Origin: a virus
Length of the DNA stretch: 52,105 nt
Reading direction: 5' to 3' (one strand)
Virus record (IMG/VR): IMGVR_UViG_3300017917_002096
Coordinates: 1-52,105 of that record
Part shown: piece after piece, positions 1-5,883 of the stretch
Position numbering within the stretch: position 1 is the stretch's first letter
Layout of the letters: each line of letters opens with the position of its first letter
Notes under the pieces: model-generated
The model's database searches: none
Seen by the model: only the letters and a program-made list of their open reading frames with translations
Told to the model about the DNA's origin: nothing
Position numbers and translations under genes: made by a program

Positions 1-261
1 AGCTACTTCCATTGCGGGTACCTCTTTCTGTTGCATATCAGCGTCCAAAATAGTTGCCTTTTCCTGCTCTTCCACATCTTTAACTGACGGGGCAACAACT
101 ACGGTACTACTTGCCATAGTTGATGTTGCCCTTGTCGCTTGATCGATCATGAACTTGGCATAACCTTTCGCCCAATTGAACTTATTTGCTACATCATCTA
201 CGCTCTGGTTCTTGTTATACTCCGACATGATCTCACTAGCTGTTGGAACTTTCTTAGCCAT
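1..261 (-). CDS. Unknown phage protein, C-terminus cut by window edge
   Basis: The ATG at 261-259 follows an AAAGGA ribosome site, and the frame stays open to the left edge, so the C-terminus is missing. The visible 87 residues begin MAKKVPTASEIMSEY. The stretch VDDVANKFNWAKGYAKFMIDQA resembles a helix-turn-helix, so a DNA-binding role is possible but unproven. The rest is acidic and rich in Ala, Val, Thr and Glu and looks disordered. It is the most distal gene visible of the leftward cluster. I do not recognise a family. Confidence 0.6.
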   Translation of the reverse strand, partial: MAKKVPTASEIMSEYNKNQSVDDVANKFNWAKGYAKFMIDQATRATSTMASSTVVVAPSVKDVEEQEKATILDADMQQKEVPAMEVA

Positions 262-343
262 CTTCTGTCCTTTCTATTTATTGGGTTGTCTATCAGTGTA
301 AAAGATTATATCATAGAAGATCAATAAATGCAAACCCGTTTAT

Positions 344-469
344 TTAATAATCTTCCATATCGTCTAATTCATTTTCATCTACATCAATTCCCCAATTGGC
401 ATATTCTTCTATTCGTTCCCTTGTTTCTCTCTCTTCCACATATTTAATAGCTTTAAGTAAGGGATCCAT
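344..469 (-). CDS. Acidic 41-residue unknown protein
   Basis: A 41-residue frame starts at ATG 469-467 and stops at 346-344. The start overlaps the stop of the upstream gene by one base (TAATG), which indicates translational coupling. The product is rich in Glu and Asp at both its middle and C-terminus (ending DDMEDY) and has one likely helix. No family is recognised. Support comes from the coupled position inside a co-directional cluster of small genes rather than from similarity. Confidence 0.5.
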   Translation of the reverse strand: MDPLLKAIKYVEERETRERIEEYANWGIDVDENELDDMEDY

Positions 470-621
470 TATTCATATCCTTTCTCTTTGGCATACTTCA
501 TAAGATCAATAGATTCATCTCGGTTCATTCCTTTGCATTTGTCATACGGAAACATTCCGAATTGAAGACCAAATCTTTCACTTTTGGACAATTGTTCGTA
601 CAAACTCTCCACTTTACCCAT
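469..621 (-). CDS. 50-residue unknown protein
   Basis: The frame starts at ATG 621-619, six bases after a strong AGGAGG site. Its first bases overlap the end of the upstream gene by 8 nt, and its stop overlaps the next start by one base. The 50-residue product (beginning MGKVESLYEQLS) is charged, has a single Cys and shows no membrane segment. It belongs to the leftward small-gene operon. Function is not recognised. Confidence 0.55.
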   Translation of the reverse strand: MGKVESLYEQLSKSERFGLQFGMFPYDKCKGMNRDESIDLMKYAKEKGYE

Positions 622-826
622 CTTTCTCCTCCTTTAACTGGTTGTTTAGAACTTTTATGGACTCTTCTAATTCCGATATTAAATGCAAATATTTTAGTTC
701 CACATTGTTGTTATACATAACCGAACGTAAACTATCGCATGTCGGAGATATTAATCCTTGAACTCTTCCAACAAATTCCGCATAATAACCTATTCTATTG
801 GATAAATACCCAGAAATACTAACCAC
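614..826 (-). CDS. 70-residue unknown protein, GTG start
   Basis: The start is GTG at 826-824, chosen because an AAGGAG site lies about six bases upstream; the nearby ATG is in another frame. The preceding gene stops at 830-828, so spacing is minimal. The C-terminal half (roughly residues 40-68) is a charged heptad-like helix, ELEESIKVLNNQLKEEK, that could form a coiled coil. No family is recognised. It is a member of the leftward operon and overlaps the following gene by 8 nt. Confidence 0.55.
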   Translation of the reverse strand: MVSISGYLSNRIGYYAEFVGRVQGLISPTCDSLRSVMYNNNVELKYLHLISELEESIKVLNNQLKEEKDG

Positions 827-827
827 A

Positions 828-1106
828 TTAATCTCCTTTCTTCATATTATCTATTTCTTCCATAAGGAGATCCGTTATTTTTGTAACAACTGGTTCTATT
901 CTTTCTCCTGCCTTATCCGCACTATCACTATACGAAAACAAGCACATGGCAACCAGACTACAAGTAAAAATAGACAAAATAGCCGGAATACCACTCTCTT
1001 CTGTGGTTCTATCTAATTCCAACTTAATATAATCTTTCAATAGGTCATTTATTGCGGCTAAAATACTTTTTTGGGATAATTCAAACGATATAACCTTCTT
1101 TTCCAT
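828..1106 (-). CDS. 92-residue unknown protein, possible membrane segment
   Basis: A longer frame exists to 1121, but AAGGAG sits 6 nt before the ATG at 1106-1104 and decides for the shorter start (MEKKVISFEL). The middle part (about residues 40-60, IPAILSIFTCSLVAMCLF) is hydrophobic and could be a transmembrane or buried helix; both flanks are charged and helical. It may be a small membrane-associated phage protein, but no family is recognised. It lies between unknown genes of the leftward operon. Confidence 0.55.
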   Translation of the reverse strand: MEKKVISFELSQKSILAAINDLLKDYIKLELDRTTEESGIPAILSIFTCSLVAMCLFSYSDSADKAGERIEPVVTKITDLLMEEIDNMKKGD

Positions 1107-1161
1107 GCTTTTCTCCTTCATGGTTGTTAAAACCGCCCCGAACGATCGCTATATTGGCTGT

Positions 1162-1416
1162 TTATACAGAAATAGTCTTTTCCAACAACCTGGCTTCTCT
1201 CGGGCTTGTCTTGAGAAAGAACTCCATAACTTCATTCGTTGGTGCTACTAGGTCTCCACGTTTAAATGCTCTTCTGATCTCATCAAATATGTCCCCAATA
1301 TAACTTTCACTCTTACCAACTTGCTTGGCATATGTCTTATAATCAATTAAACCATCCGTGATAGCCTTATTTAACCAGAATTCCAAAGTTTCTTTCTTGA
1401 TCCTAAATTTTCCCAT
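1162..1416 (-). CDS. HTH-like small protein, first gene of leftward operon
   Basis: The 84-residue frame starts at ATG 1416-1414 after AGAAAGGA. Residues about 26-50 (YAKQVGKSESYIGDIFDEIRRAF) have the spacing of a helix-turn-helix, so a DNA-binding regulator is a fair guess. It is the promoter-proximal gene of the leftward cluster, about 220 nt downstream of a consensus promoter at 1645-1673. No specific family is recognised. The plus-strand frame at 1510-1719 lacks a ribosome site and was left out. Confidence 0.55.
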   Translation of the reverse strand: MGKFRIKKETLEFWLNKAITDGLIDYKTYAKQVGKSESYIGDIFDEIRRAFKRGDLVAPTNEVMEFFLKTSPREARLLEKTISV

Positions 1417-1644
1417 AATAACATCCTTTCTTCATTAAATATTAAATTAAACCATTCTTGCCTGTTTGCTCCCACGTCTTATCGTCGGAGAACTGCACTA
1501 TTCTTTCTGTTGGGAAGTGCTATATACCCAAGAGTTATATACACAAATACTGCCACCTATTTGTATATATCTCACCATTTCGCATTTCTGACATATAAAG
1601 AAATGCTAGTTATTAAAGAGCCGAGTGTTCTTCAGTATACGAAC

Positions 1645-1673
1645 ATTATAAATGAACCAACGAACTTTGTCAA
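1645..1673 (-). promoter_or_regulatory. Sigma-70 type promoter for leftward operon
   Basis: Read on the minus strand, a perfect TTGACA (1673-1668) and a perfect TATAAT (1650-1645) are separated by 17 bp. It would start transcription near 1638 and read the genes below 1416. Confidence 0.75.
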
Positions 1674-1717
1674 ACATTTTATTATCCGTTTTTTAGCAAG
1701 CTCTGCGGATATCTATT

Positions 1718-1798
1718 AAAACCACCTCACAGCTTTGATATATTGAGCTTTGGTTTGAATTCTGGTACTTCCCATAATGGTTTATATCCAAATTTGGT
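1718..1798 (+). repeat. Intergenic repeat element, copy 1
   Basis: The copy starts AAAACC and ends with the palindromic ATCCAAATTTGGT. It contains GGTACTTCCCATA, also found with small changes at 3881-3949 and 4717-4791. It lies between the divergent promoters, directly upstream of the rightward one. Confidence 0.6.
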
Positions 1799-1834
1799 CA
1801 AAAAAGTTCGGTATTCCGAAATTATAATTGGTTA

Positions 1835-1862
1835 TTGACATTTATGATAACAGCAGTATAAT
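1835..1862 (+). promoter_or_regulatory. Sigma-70 type promoter for rightward small genes
   Basis: TTGACA (1835-1840) and TATAAT (1857-1862) are both perfect and are separated by 16 bp. The first gene begins at 1904 after a GGAGG site. Confidence 0.75.
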
Positions 1863-1903
1863 CCTAACAATGAAGAACATCAAACACAAAGCGGAGGTGA
1901 ATT

Positions 1904-2056
1904 ATGCAAGAAAGAACTAACAATTCGGTCGTTGAAATCGAAAACTTACCAGAGGTAAACTATAGTTTATTAAGTAAACGAAAGAAATTTGTAATAGTCA
2001 GAGAAAATGGATACCTTATTAGAAAATTCATCAATTGGGAGAAAATTGGCTATTGA
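1904..2056 (+). CDS. 50-residue basic unknown protein
   Basis: The frame starts at ATG 1904 after GCGGAGGTG with good spacing and ends at TGA 2054-2056. The 50-residue product has an acidic N-terminal half and a basic C-terminal half (SKRKKFVIVRENGYLIRKF) that resembles a small beta-hairpin fold. It is the first gene behind a consensus promoter, so it may be made early. No family is recognised. Its stop codon is embedded in the -35 box of the next promoter. Confidence 0.6.
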   Translation: MQERTNNSVVEIENLPEVNYSLLSKRKKFVIVRENGYLIRKFINWEKIGY

Positions 2057-2081
2057 CAGATCTCATTTATCATGCTATTAT
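2053..2081 (+). promoter_or_regulatory. Second rightward promoter, extended -10
   Basis: TTGACA (2053-2058) overlaps the stop of the previous gene. TATTAT (2076-2081) follows after 17 bp and is preceded by TGC, an extended -10. It drives the gene group starting at 2123. Confidence 0.65.
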
Positions 2082-2122
2082 ATAATGAATGAAAAAACAA
2101 CCCATGAACAAAGGAGCCGAAA

Positions 2123-2233
2123 ATGAAAAGGATTATCAAGGGTATCAGGAAAAAGATCATTAAGGCGAACGATCCAATAGCTATCCGATTCTATAGAGAT
2201 CTTCTGGATGTGCTTACTTCAAAAGGAAAATAA
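2123..2233 (+). CDS. 36-residue basic peptide
   Basis: The ATG at 2123 follows AAAGGAG at ideal spacing and the frame ends at TAA 2231-2233. The product (starting MKRIIKGIRKK) is strongly basic in its first half and could be a nucleic-acid or membrane-surface binding peptide. It is too short for family assignment. The strong ribosome site and promoter are the main support. Confidence 0.5.
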   Translation: MKRIIKGIRKKIIKANDPIAIRFYRDLLDVLTSKGK

Positions 2234-2256
2234 CAATAATTAATTGGAGGTGAATT

Positions 2257-2736
2257 ATGGGTTTAGACATGTATTTATCTAGGTCGAAATTCGTTGGATT
2301 TAATTATGAACATAAAAGAAAGGAGTTGGAAGATCTCGGTATTGTTCTTCCTGATCTATCTTTTGCTGGTATTGACATTAAAAAGGTTACTACTATTACA
2401 GAAGATGTTATGTATTGGAGAAAGGCTAATGCAATTCATAAATGGTTCGTAGATAGAGTTCAGAATGGTAATGATGATTGCGAAGAATATCTGGTTTCTT
2501 CTGAAAAGTTGGAGGAATTGTATAACACGATCAAATTGGCTCTATCCAGCAGAGATAACGAAGAAATCGGCAATATAGAAGATATACTGCCAACTCAATG
2601 TGGGTTCTTTTTTGGAGGTACAGATTATGATGAATACTATTGGGGAGATCTCGTATCCACTAAAGAAATGCTGGAAAAGTTATTCAAAGATAAAACATGG
2701 GATACATGGGACTATAAATATCAAAGTTCATGGTAA
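2257..2736 (+). CDS. Conserved phage protein of the MGLDMYL family
   Basis: The 159-residue frame starts after GGAGGTG. The N-terminus MGLDMYL and the central motif YWRKANAIHKWF (about residues 53-64) are hallmarks of a small protein family I recognise from many unrelated phages; as far as I know its role has not been settled. The C-terminal part is rich in aromatic and acidic residues (TDYDEYYWGDL). It is the largest gene in the early-type cluster and has its own promoter upstream. Length fits the family. Function is left open. Confidence 0.75.
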   Translation: MGLDMYLSRSKFVGFNYEHKRKELEDLGIVLPDLSFAGIDIKKVTTITEDVMYWRKANAIHKWFVDRVQNGNDDCEEYLVSSEKLEELYNTIKLALSSRDNEEIGNIEDILPTQCGFFFGGTDYDEYYWGDLVSTKEMLEKLFKDKTWDTWDYKYQSSW

Positions 2737-2746
2737 GGAGGATAAA

Positions 2747-2809
2747 ATGAACGAAATAGAACTTCTTTTTGGTGAACTGTATACTTTTATTGACAACATG
2801 GAGGATTAA
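2747..2809 (+). CDS. 20-residue acidic peptide
   Basis: An ATG at 2747 follows AAGGAGG at good spacing, just after the stop of the previous gene. The 20-residue product ends at 2809, one base before the next ATG (2811). A longer frame from 2600 is a shadow of the preceding gene. It may be a real microprotein or a leader peptide coupling the next gene. No function can be assigned. Confidence 0.4.
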   Translation: MNEIELLFGELYTFIDNMED

Positions 2810-2810
2810 T

Positions 2811-2951
2811 ATGAAGTACATTATTGTTGGAGACAGGAATGCCTATCTTATGGAAGCATTGAATATAAACGATGCTTGGTTCTATGCTGAAATGGAGCTA
2901 AAATATCAATACACAGGCAATACCAAAATACAGACCGTATTAGAAAGGTGA
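2811..2951 (+). CDS. 46-residue unknown protein
   Basis: The frame starts at ATG 2811 with GGAGG seven bases upstream. The start of a larger frame at 2769 lacks a ribosome site. The 46-residue product begins MKYIIVGDRNAYLMEAL and appears to be a small alpha/beta fold. No family is recognised. It sits in a chain of tightly spaced small genes. Confidence 0.55.
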   Translation: MKYIIVGDRNAYLMEALNINDAWFYAEMELKYQYTGNTKIQTVLER

Positions 2952-2956
2952 TAACT

Positions 2957-3100
2957 ATGACAGATCATTGGGAAGCTAATGAAGATAAGTATATGGCAAG
3001 GTGTCCTTATTCTGGTAAGTACATTCTCCCAGAAGATGCTAATAAGTGTAATAATGGTGAGGGATGCGATAGTTGCCCGCATTATGATGAGGAGGCATAA
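2957..3100 (+). CDS. 47-residue Cys-rich protein, likely zinc-binding
   Basis: The ATG at 2957 follows AAAGGTG, and the frame ends at 3100. Four cysteines at about residues 16, 31, 37 and 40 (with CDSC near the end) and a following His suggest a small metal-binding knuckle. A different frame overlaps at 2979-3194, but this one has the ribosome site and the even spacing to the next gene. No family is recognised. Confidence 0.55.
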   Translation: MTDHWEANEDKYMARCPYSGKYILPEDANKCNNGEGCDSCPHYDEEA

Positions 3101-3101
3101 T

Positions 3102-3194
3102 ATGGCTAGAACAAAAATAGAAAGGATCGGTAGAGTGGTATATGAGTATGAATGGAAAGGAAATAAATGGGAATTAATAAGGGTTACTTGTTAG
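3102..3194 (+). CDS. 30-residue basic peptide
   Basis: The ATG at 3102 lies two bases after the previous stop, with GAGGAGG upstream inside the previous gene. The 30-residue product is rich in Arg, Lys, Trp and Tyr and looks like a beta-hairpin (VVYEYEWKGNKWELIRV). It is the last gene before a long non-coding stretch. Function is unknown. Confidence 0.45.
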   Translation: MARTKIERIGRVVYEYEWKGNKWELIRVTC

Positions 3195-3736
3195 TGAATA
3201 GAATAGTACCACAGAACAGTACAGTAATAGGGATATAAGTAATAATGGAGTATGCTACAATAAAGATCACAGTACCATAATATTAGATAATGATCGGAAT
3301 GGGGTCATAGAGGCAAAAACACTGGAAAAGGGCTATCATGTATCAAATAAAGGAAGAAAAGGGCTCCAAGGGCTTAATAAATGCAAATAAAGGTATTTAA
3401 AAGAAGTTGGATGAAGAACGTGACGATAATCGACCAATTCCTTTATGTCCAAATATAAATTATCAGTAAAAAAGGGGCTTATGGCTTTTATCCAAATGAT
3501 GTTTTTAGGTATTTATTTCTCCAATTATGGCCTAATTTATTTAAAAAATGGACAATATATGTCACTTTTGGTACTTTCCATAGGTATTTTTAATTAATTT
3601 TACCTTAATTATTGATTTAATTTTAAGTTATTGTTGGATAACAGGTTATGACAAAAATAAGGCCAATTTCGGTATGGTTTTCTCCTAGTAGACAAAATGA
3701 AATTAATTAATTTAAGTATTTTCAGTTCTATTTATT

Positions 3737-3859
3737 CTGGATTTTAATAGAAAATGCTGTAAGTCCTTTGGTTGCTAAAGCTCCAGAAACGCTCGTCGAG
3801 GATTTTATGTAAGTTGTTGAACGCCTAGTCACTTGGGTAAATAAACTAGCAAAATCCAG
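3737..3859 (+). ncRNA. Possible structured RNA element with 9-bp closing helix
   Basis: CTGGATTTT (3737-3745) pairs perfectly with AAAATCCAG (3851-3859). Inside are further short stems: CTTT/AAAG around GGTTGCT, TCCT/AGGA, and CTAGT/ACTAG near 3831-3849. The inner part is visibly less AT-rich than its surroundings. It matches no riboswitch or ribozyme core that I can recall. Strand is assumed from the flanking genes. Confidence 0.4.
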
Positions 3860-3880
3860 TTATTATTGTTATTATATTGT

Positions 3881-3949
3881 AAAACCGTCCTCATCCATAT
3901 GTATATTATAGGTTGGTACTTGCCATTTATAGTAGTATCCAAATTTGGT
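3881..3949 (+). repeat. Intergenic repeat element, copy 2
   Basis: It starts AAAACCGTC, contains ATATTATAG and GGTACTTGCCAT and ends ATCCAAATTTGGT, identical to the end of copy 1. It lies about 60 bp upstream of the promoter at 4007. Confidence 0.6.
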
Positions 3950-4006
3950 TAGTATTACTCCGCCGATTTGGTTAATATACTGTAAAAGAATGGAGTATAA
4001 TTTTAT

Positions 4007-4034
4007 TTGACAAGAGGAAGGTTTATGTTATTAT
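4007..4034 (+). promoter_or_regulatory. Sigma-70 promoter with extended -10
   Basis: TTGACA (4007-4012) is followed after 16 bp by TATTAT (4029-4034), preceded by TGT. It drives the three-gene group 4071-4601. Confidence 0.7.
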
Positions 4035-4070
4035 AGGATTAAGGATAAAATTAATTTAAAGGAGGATTTT

Positions 4071-4304
4071 ATGATCTACGAGATCGAACACGATCATCAG
4101 GACAAGGGAGAATTAAGTTTTCTTGTTAGTTATTGCGATCAACGTAATATTATTATCCAACTGAAAGGAGTGACCGAAGAGTTCCTGCTATTACGATTTA
4201 TAGGCGAGAAAGATAGTCTGGACGATCTCATGTTTCATTTAGGCATCTCTTCGTGGACTACCGTGAACATCAGTATCAAAGAAGAAAAAGTATTTGACGT
4301 ATAA
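4071..4304 (+). CDS. 77-residue unknown acidic protein
   Basis: The ATG at 4071 follows AAAGGAGG. The 77-residue product is acidic, with alternating hydrophobic strands (IIIQLKGV, FLLLRFIG, TVNISIKE) that suggest a small mixed alpha/beta fold. No membrane segment or signal peptide is present. It is the first gene of a three-gene unit bounded by a consensus promoter and an intrinsic terminator. No family is recognised. Confidence 0.6.
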   Translation: MIYEIEHDHQDKGELSFLVSYCDQRNIIIQLKGVTEEFLLLRFIGEKDSLDDLMFHLGISSWTTVNISIKEEKVFDV

Positions 4305-4314
4305 AGGAGGTTTT

Positions 4315-4473
4315 ATGACAACCACAAAAGACGATTACATGCTGACGCTGGAAGATTATGATAAGGAACTCGCTCGTTTATTGGCTATGCAGAAAAAGAA
4401 GGGCAAGAAATACGCTAGATGTTTTATATGTGGATTTGTATATGATGTAAATAAGGGATGCGAGATCTGTTAA
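4315..4473 (+). CDS. 52-residue zinc-ribbon-like protein
   Basis: The ATG at 4315 follows AAAGGAGG and the frame ends at TAA 4471-4473. The acidic helical N-terminus is followed by two CxxC pairs, C36-C39 and C49-C52, the spacing of a rubredoxin-like or zinc-ribbon knuckle. Such mini-proteins often bind nucleic acid or RNA polymerase, but that is inference. It sits between two other small genes of the same unit. Confidence 0.6.
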   Translation: MTTTKDDYMLTLEDYDKELARLLAMQKKKGKKYARCFICGFVYDVNKGCEIC

Positions 4474-4487
4474 TAGGAGGTCCAGAA

Positions 4488-4601
4488 ATGAGATACTATA
4501 TCTATATCTTTATTATAGGATGTATTATTGCCTTTCCAGTTGCACGATATGTAGGTCCGTGCGTAGATCAGGATATGGGTATTTATAAGATACATCAATA
4601 A
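4488..4601 (+). CDS. 37-residue single-span membrane peptide
   Basis: The ATG at 4488 follows TAGGAGG. Residues about 3-20 are hydrophobic (YYIYIFIIGCIIAFPVA), a likely transmembrane helix, followed by a short polar tail with one Cys. It is the last gene of the unit, 10 bp upstream of a terminator hairpin. It may act on the host membrane, but function is unknown. Confidence 0.5.
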   Translation: MRYYIYIFIIGCIIAFPVARYVGPCVDQDMGIYKIHQ

Positions 4602-4610
4602 CTATATTTG

Positions 4611-4654
4611 GCTCCCCAAAAGGGAGCATTATTACACCAAATATGGTGTTTTTT
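4611..4654 (+). terminator. Tandem hairpins with T-run, intrinsic terminator
   Basis: The first stem is GCTCCC/GGGAGC (4611-4627). The second is ACACCA/TGGTGT (4634-4649), followed immediately by a run of T to 4654. It closes the 4071-4601 unit. Confidence 0.8.
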
Positions 4655-4716
4655 CTATAACCATACAGAAATTCCATTATATTAGCAAGTATAAGACTTG
4701 CCATATGAAGTAGAAG

Positions 4717-4791
4717 AAAACCGTCTCTGGTGCTCCATATATTATAGATAGATACTTCCCGTATTTAGTTGAATACTATCCGAAAATGGAT
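4717..4791 (+). repeat. Intergenic repeat element, copy 3
   Basis: It starts AAAACCGTC, contains ATATTATAG and ATACTTCCC, and ends ATCCGAAAATGGAT, keeping the ATCC...GGAT inverted repeat. A partial copy (ACTTGCCAT followed by AAGTAG) lies just before it near 4695-4713. It sits between two converging terminators. Confidence 0.55.
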
Positions 4792-4841
4792 TTTAATTAA
4801 AAAACAAATTCAATTTGATAAAACATCAATAGAGAAAGTAA

Positions 4842-4874
4842 AAGAAAAAGGGAAGGTATGCAGTCCCTTCCCTT
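4842..4874 (-). terminator. Intrinsic terminator of the leftward regulator gene
   Basis: On the minus strand, GGGAAGG pairs with CCTTCCC (4872-4866 with 4856-4850), followed by TTTTTCTTTT. It lies 10 bp after the stop at 4885. Confidence 0.75.
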
Positions 4875-4884
4875 CGTCTTTAGG

Positions 4885-5337
4885 TTAGACTTGCGACCCT
4901 ATGCCCTTATTGATCGAGTAACAGAGCTTTTCAAGGCGATCGAGCTTGTTATCAGCGACATGAAGGAAAGAAGCGATACACCTGTTGCGACGTGTAACAG
5001 CCTCTGTCAGTTTTTCATGAACTGTGCTAGTAGCAAGCCCTAACTCTTTCGCAACTAACGAGGAAAAGACCCTCGCAGGGCGATTATAATTCTTTCCTTT
5101 TGCTGAATTGTTAGGATTATTATCGATCCCTTTGCTAGTTTCAAAGAGTTTAAGAAGGTACTCTTCGACCTTGCCTTTTGTTTTCTTTTCGAGAATTGCT
5201 AAAACCTCGAAAGCCTTATCAGTCACCCTTTTAGCCTCTGCGATCGATAACCTGCCTTTCTTAACATAATTACTTGCGTTAGTATCCTTCGACATTAAAA
5301 CAAACTTCTGATCTTGTGTCATTCCTTCTTTTTTCAT
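4885..5337 (-). CDS. Putative DNA-binding regulator with C-terminal HTH-like region
   Basis: The 150-residue frame starts at ATG 5337; AGAGAGGTG supplies the ribosome site. The protein is basic. Residues about 88-118 (ARVFSSLVAKELGLATSTVHEKL) have the pattern of a helix-turn-helix. The first half is helical and Lys-rich. It stands alone between a consensus promoter and its own terminator, opposite to the structural genes. The promoter region carries repeated 15-bp motifs shared with the divergent promoter, so autoregulation and control of the rightward genes is a reasonable inference. No exact family is recognised. Confidence 0.55.
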   Translation of the reverse strand: MKKEGMTQDQKFVLMSKDTNASNYVKKGRLSIAEAKRVTDKAFEVLAILEKKTKGKVEEYLLKLFETSKGIDNNPNNSAKGKNYNRPARVFSSLVAKELGLATSTVHEKLTEAVTRRNRCIASFLHVADNKLDRLEKLCYSINKGIGSQV

Positions 5338-5389
5338 ACATCACCTCTCTGTTAGAGTGTTTTATTTGATAAGGACCCTATTGCCTTAT

Positions 5390-5420
5390 CTGAATTAAGT
5401 ATAAACTGAATTAAGTATAA
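5390..5420 (+). repeat. Tandem 15-bp motif, operator candidate
   Basis: CTGAATTAAGTATAA occurs at 5390-5404 and 5406-5420, overlapping the minus-strand promoter. An inverted, slightly changed copy lies at 5481-5496 on the -10 box of the plus promoter. Confidence 0.55.
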
Positions 5421-5426
5421 TGTCAA
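5398..5426 (-). promoter_or_regulatory. Promoter of the putative regulator gene
   Basis: Read on the minus strand, TTGACA (5426-5421) and TATACT (5403-5398) are separated by 17 bp. Start of transcription is expected about 55 bp before the ATG at 5337. Confidence 0.7.
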
Positions 5427-5459
5427 ATTTTATTTTAATTTATTTTATTAATAAAACCC

Positions 5460-5487
5460 TTGACATATATATTATATATGTTATACT
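5460..5487 (+). promoter_or_regulatory. Divergent rightward promoter
   Basis: TTGACA (5460-5465) and TATACT (5482-5487) are separated by 16 bp. It points toward the packaging genes from 5884. Confidence 0.65.
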
Positions 5488-5540
5488 TAAATTTAGGTCT
5501 TTTTTAGCACATGGGTATATATAGTGAATAATTGTACGAC

Positions 5541-5571
5541 TGTATTCCTATATCGATTGTATTCCTATATC
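5541..5571 (+). repeat. Direct repeat TGTATTCCTATATC, two copies
   Basis: Identical 14-mers at 5541-5554 and 5558-5571 have a period of 17 bp. They lie downstream of the rightward promoter and may be a protein-binding site. Confidence 0.5.
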
Positions 5572-5883
5572 AATAATATATGGATTTCAGTATTACTTAT
5601 ACCTGCAAAGATCTCTCTCTTTTTTTATATTTAATTAGCCCATTTATCTTCTTTTCTTCTTACATGTCTTTTCTAAAAATTGGTGGCTGTTTTTTCTATG
5701 TCAAGGGTATTATAATATGCCTGTTATTTGCTTGGAATTGACTTATAGGCTCTTTTATTTATAAATGAGAGTAATGTATATATTATTCTCATAATAATTG
5801 ATCTTAGGGCTATTTATGCTGATTTTTCTTGTTTATACTTTATTTTTGTGTATTATTGATGTTTCGTCTATATAATATAACAT

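Larger units (their letters stand above)
1417..1834. other. Non-coding spacer between divergent gene clusters
   Basis: This stretch holds the leader of the leftward operon, its promoter (1645-1673) and a copy of a repeated intergenic element (1718-1798). A small hairpin, GCACT/AGTGC, is visible near 1493-1518. Short frames here have no ribosome site and are not called. Confidence 0.5.
3195..4006. other. Long AT-rich non-coding stretch
   Basis: I see no convincing gene: the open frames are very short and poorly supported. The stretch contains a structured element (3737-3859), a repeat copy (3881-3949), a partial related copy near 3555-3580 and, at its end, a promoter (4007-4034). Runs of A and T dominate 3500-3740. 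Confidence 0.5.
5338..5883. other. Divergent regulatory region and untranslated leader
   Basis: The stretch holds the minus promoter (5398-5426), the plus promoter (5460-5487), three copies of a 15-bp motif, a 14-bp tandem repeat (5541-5571) and an inverted repeat (5765-5792). No gene is seen. About 390 nt lie between the plus promoter and the next start codon. Confidence 0.55.

Noticed and set aside
1510-1719. 69-residue plus-strand frame
   Set aside because: It lacks a ribosome site, lies opposite a promoter and a leader, and its composition is not coding-like.
3320-3480. Short frames of 20-25 residues in the long spacer
   Set aside because: Only weak AAGGG sites precede them and no neighbouring structure supports them.
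3737-3859. Hammerhead or tRNA-like reading of the structured element
   Set aside because: It contains GAAAC and GTC but no CTGATGA core, and no cloverleaf or T-loop could be folded.
4858-5043. 61-residue plus-strand frame
   Set aside because: Shadow of the regulator gene on the other strand and overlaps its terminator.
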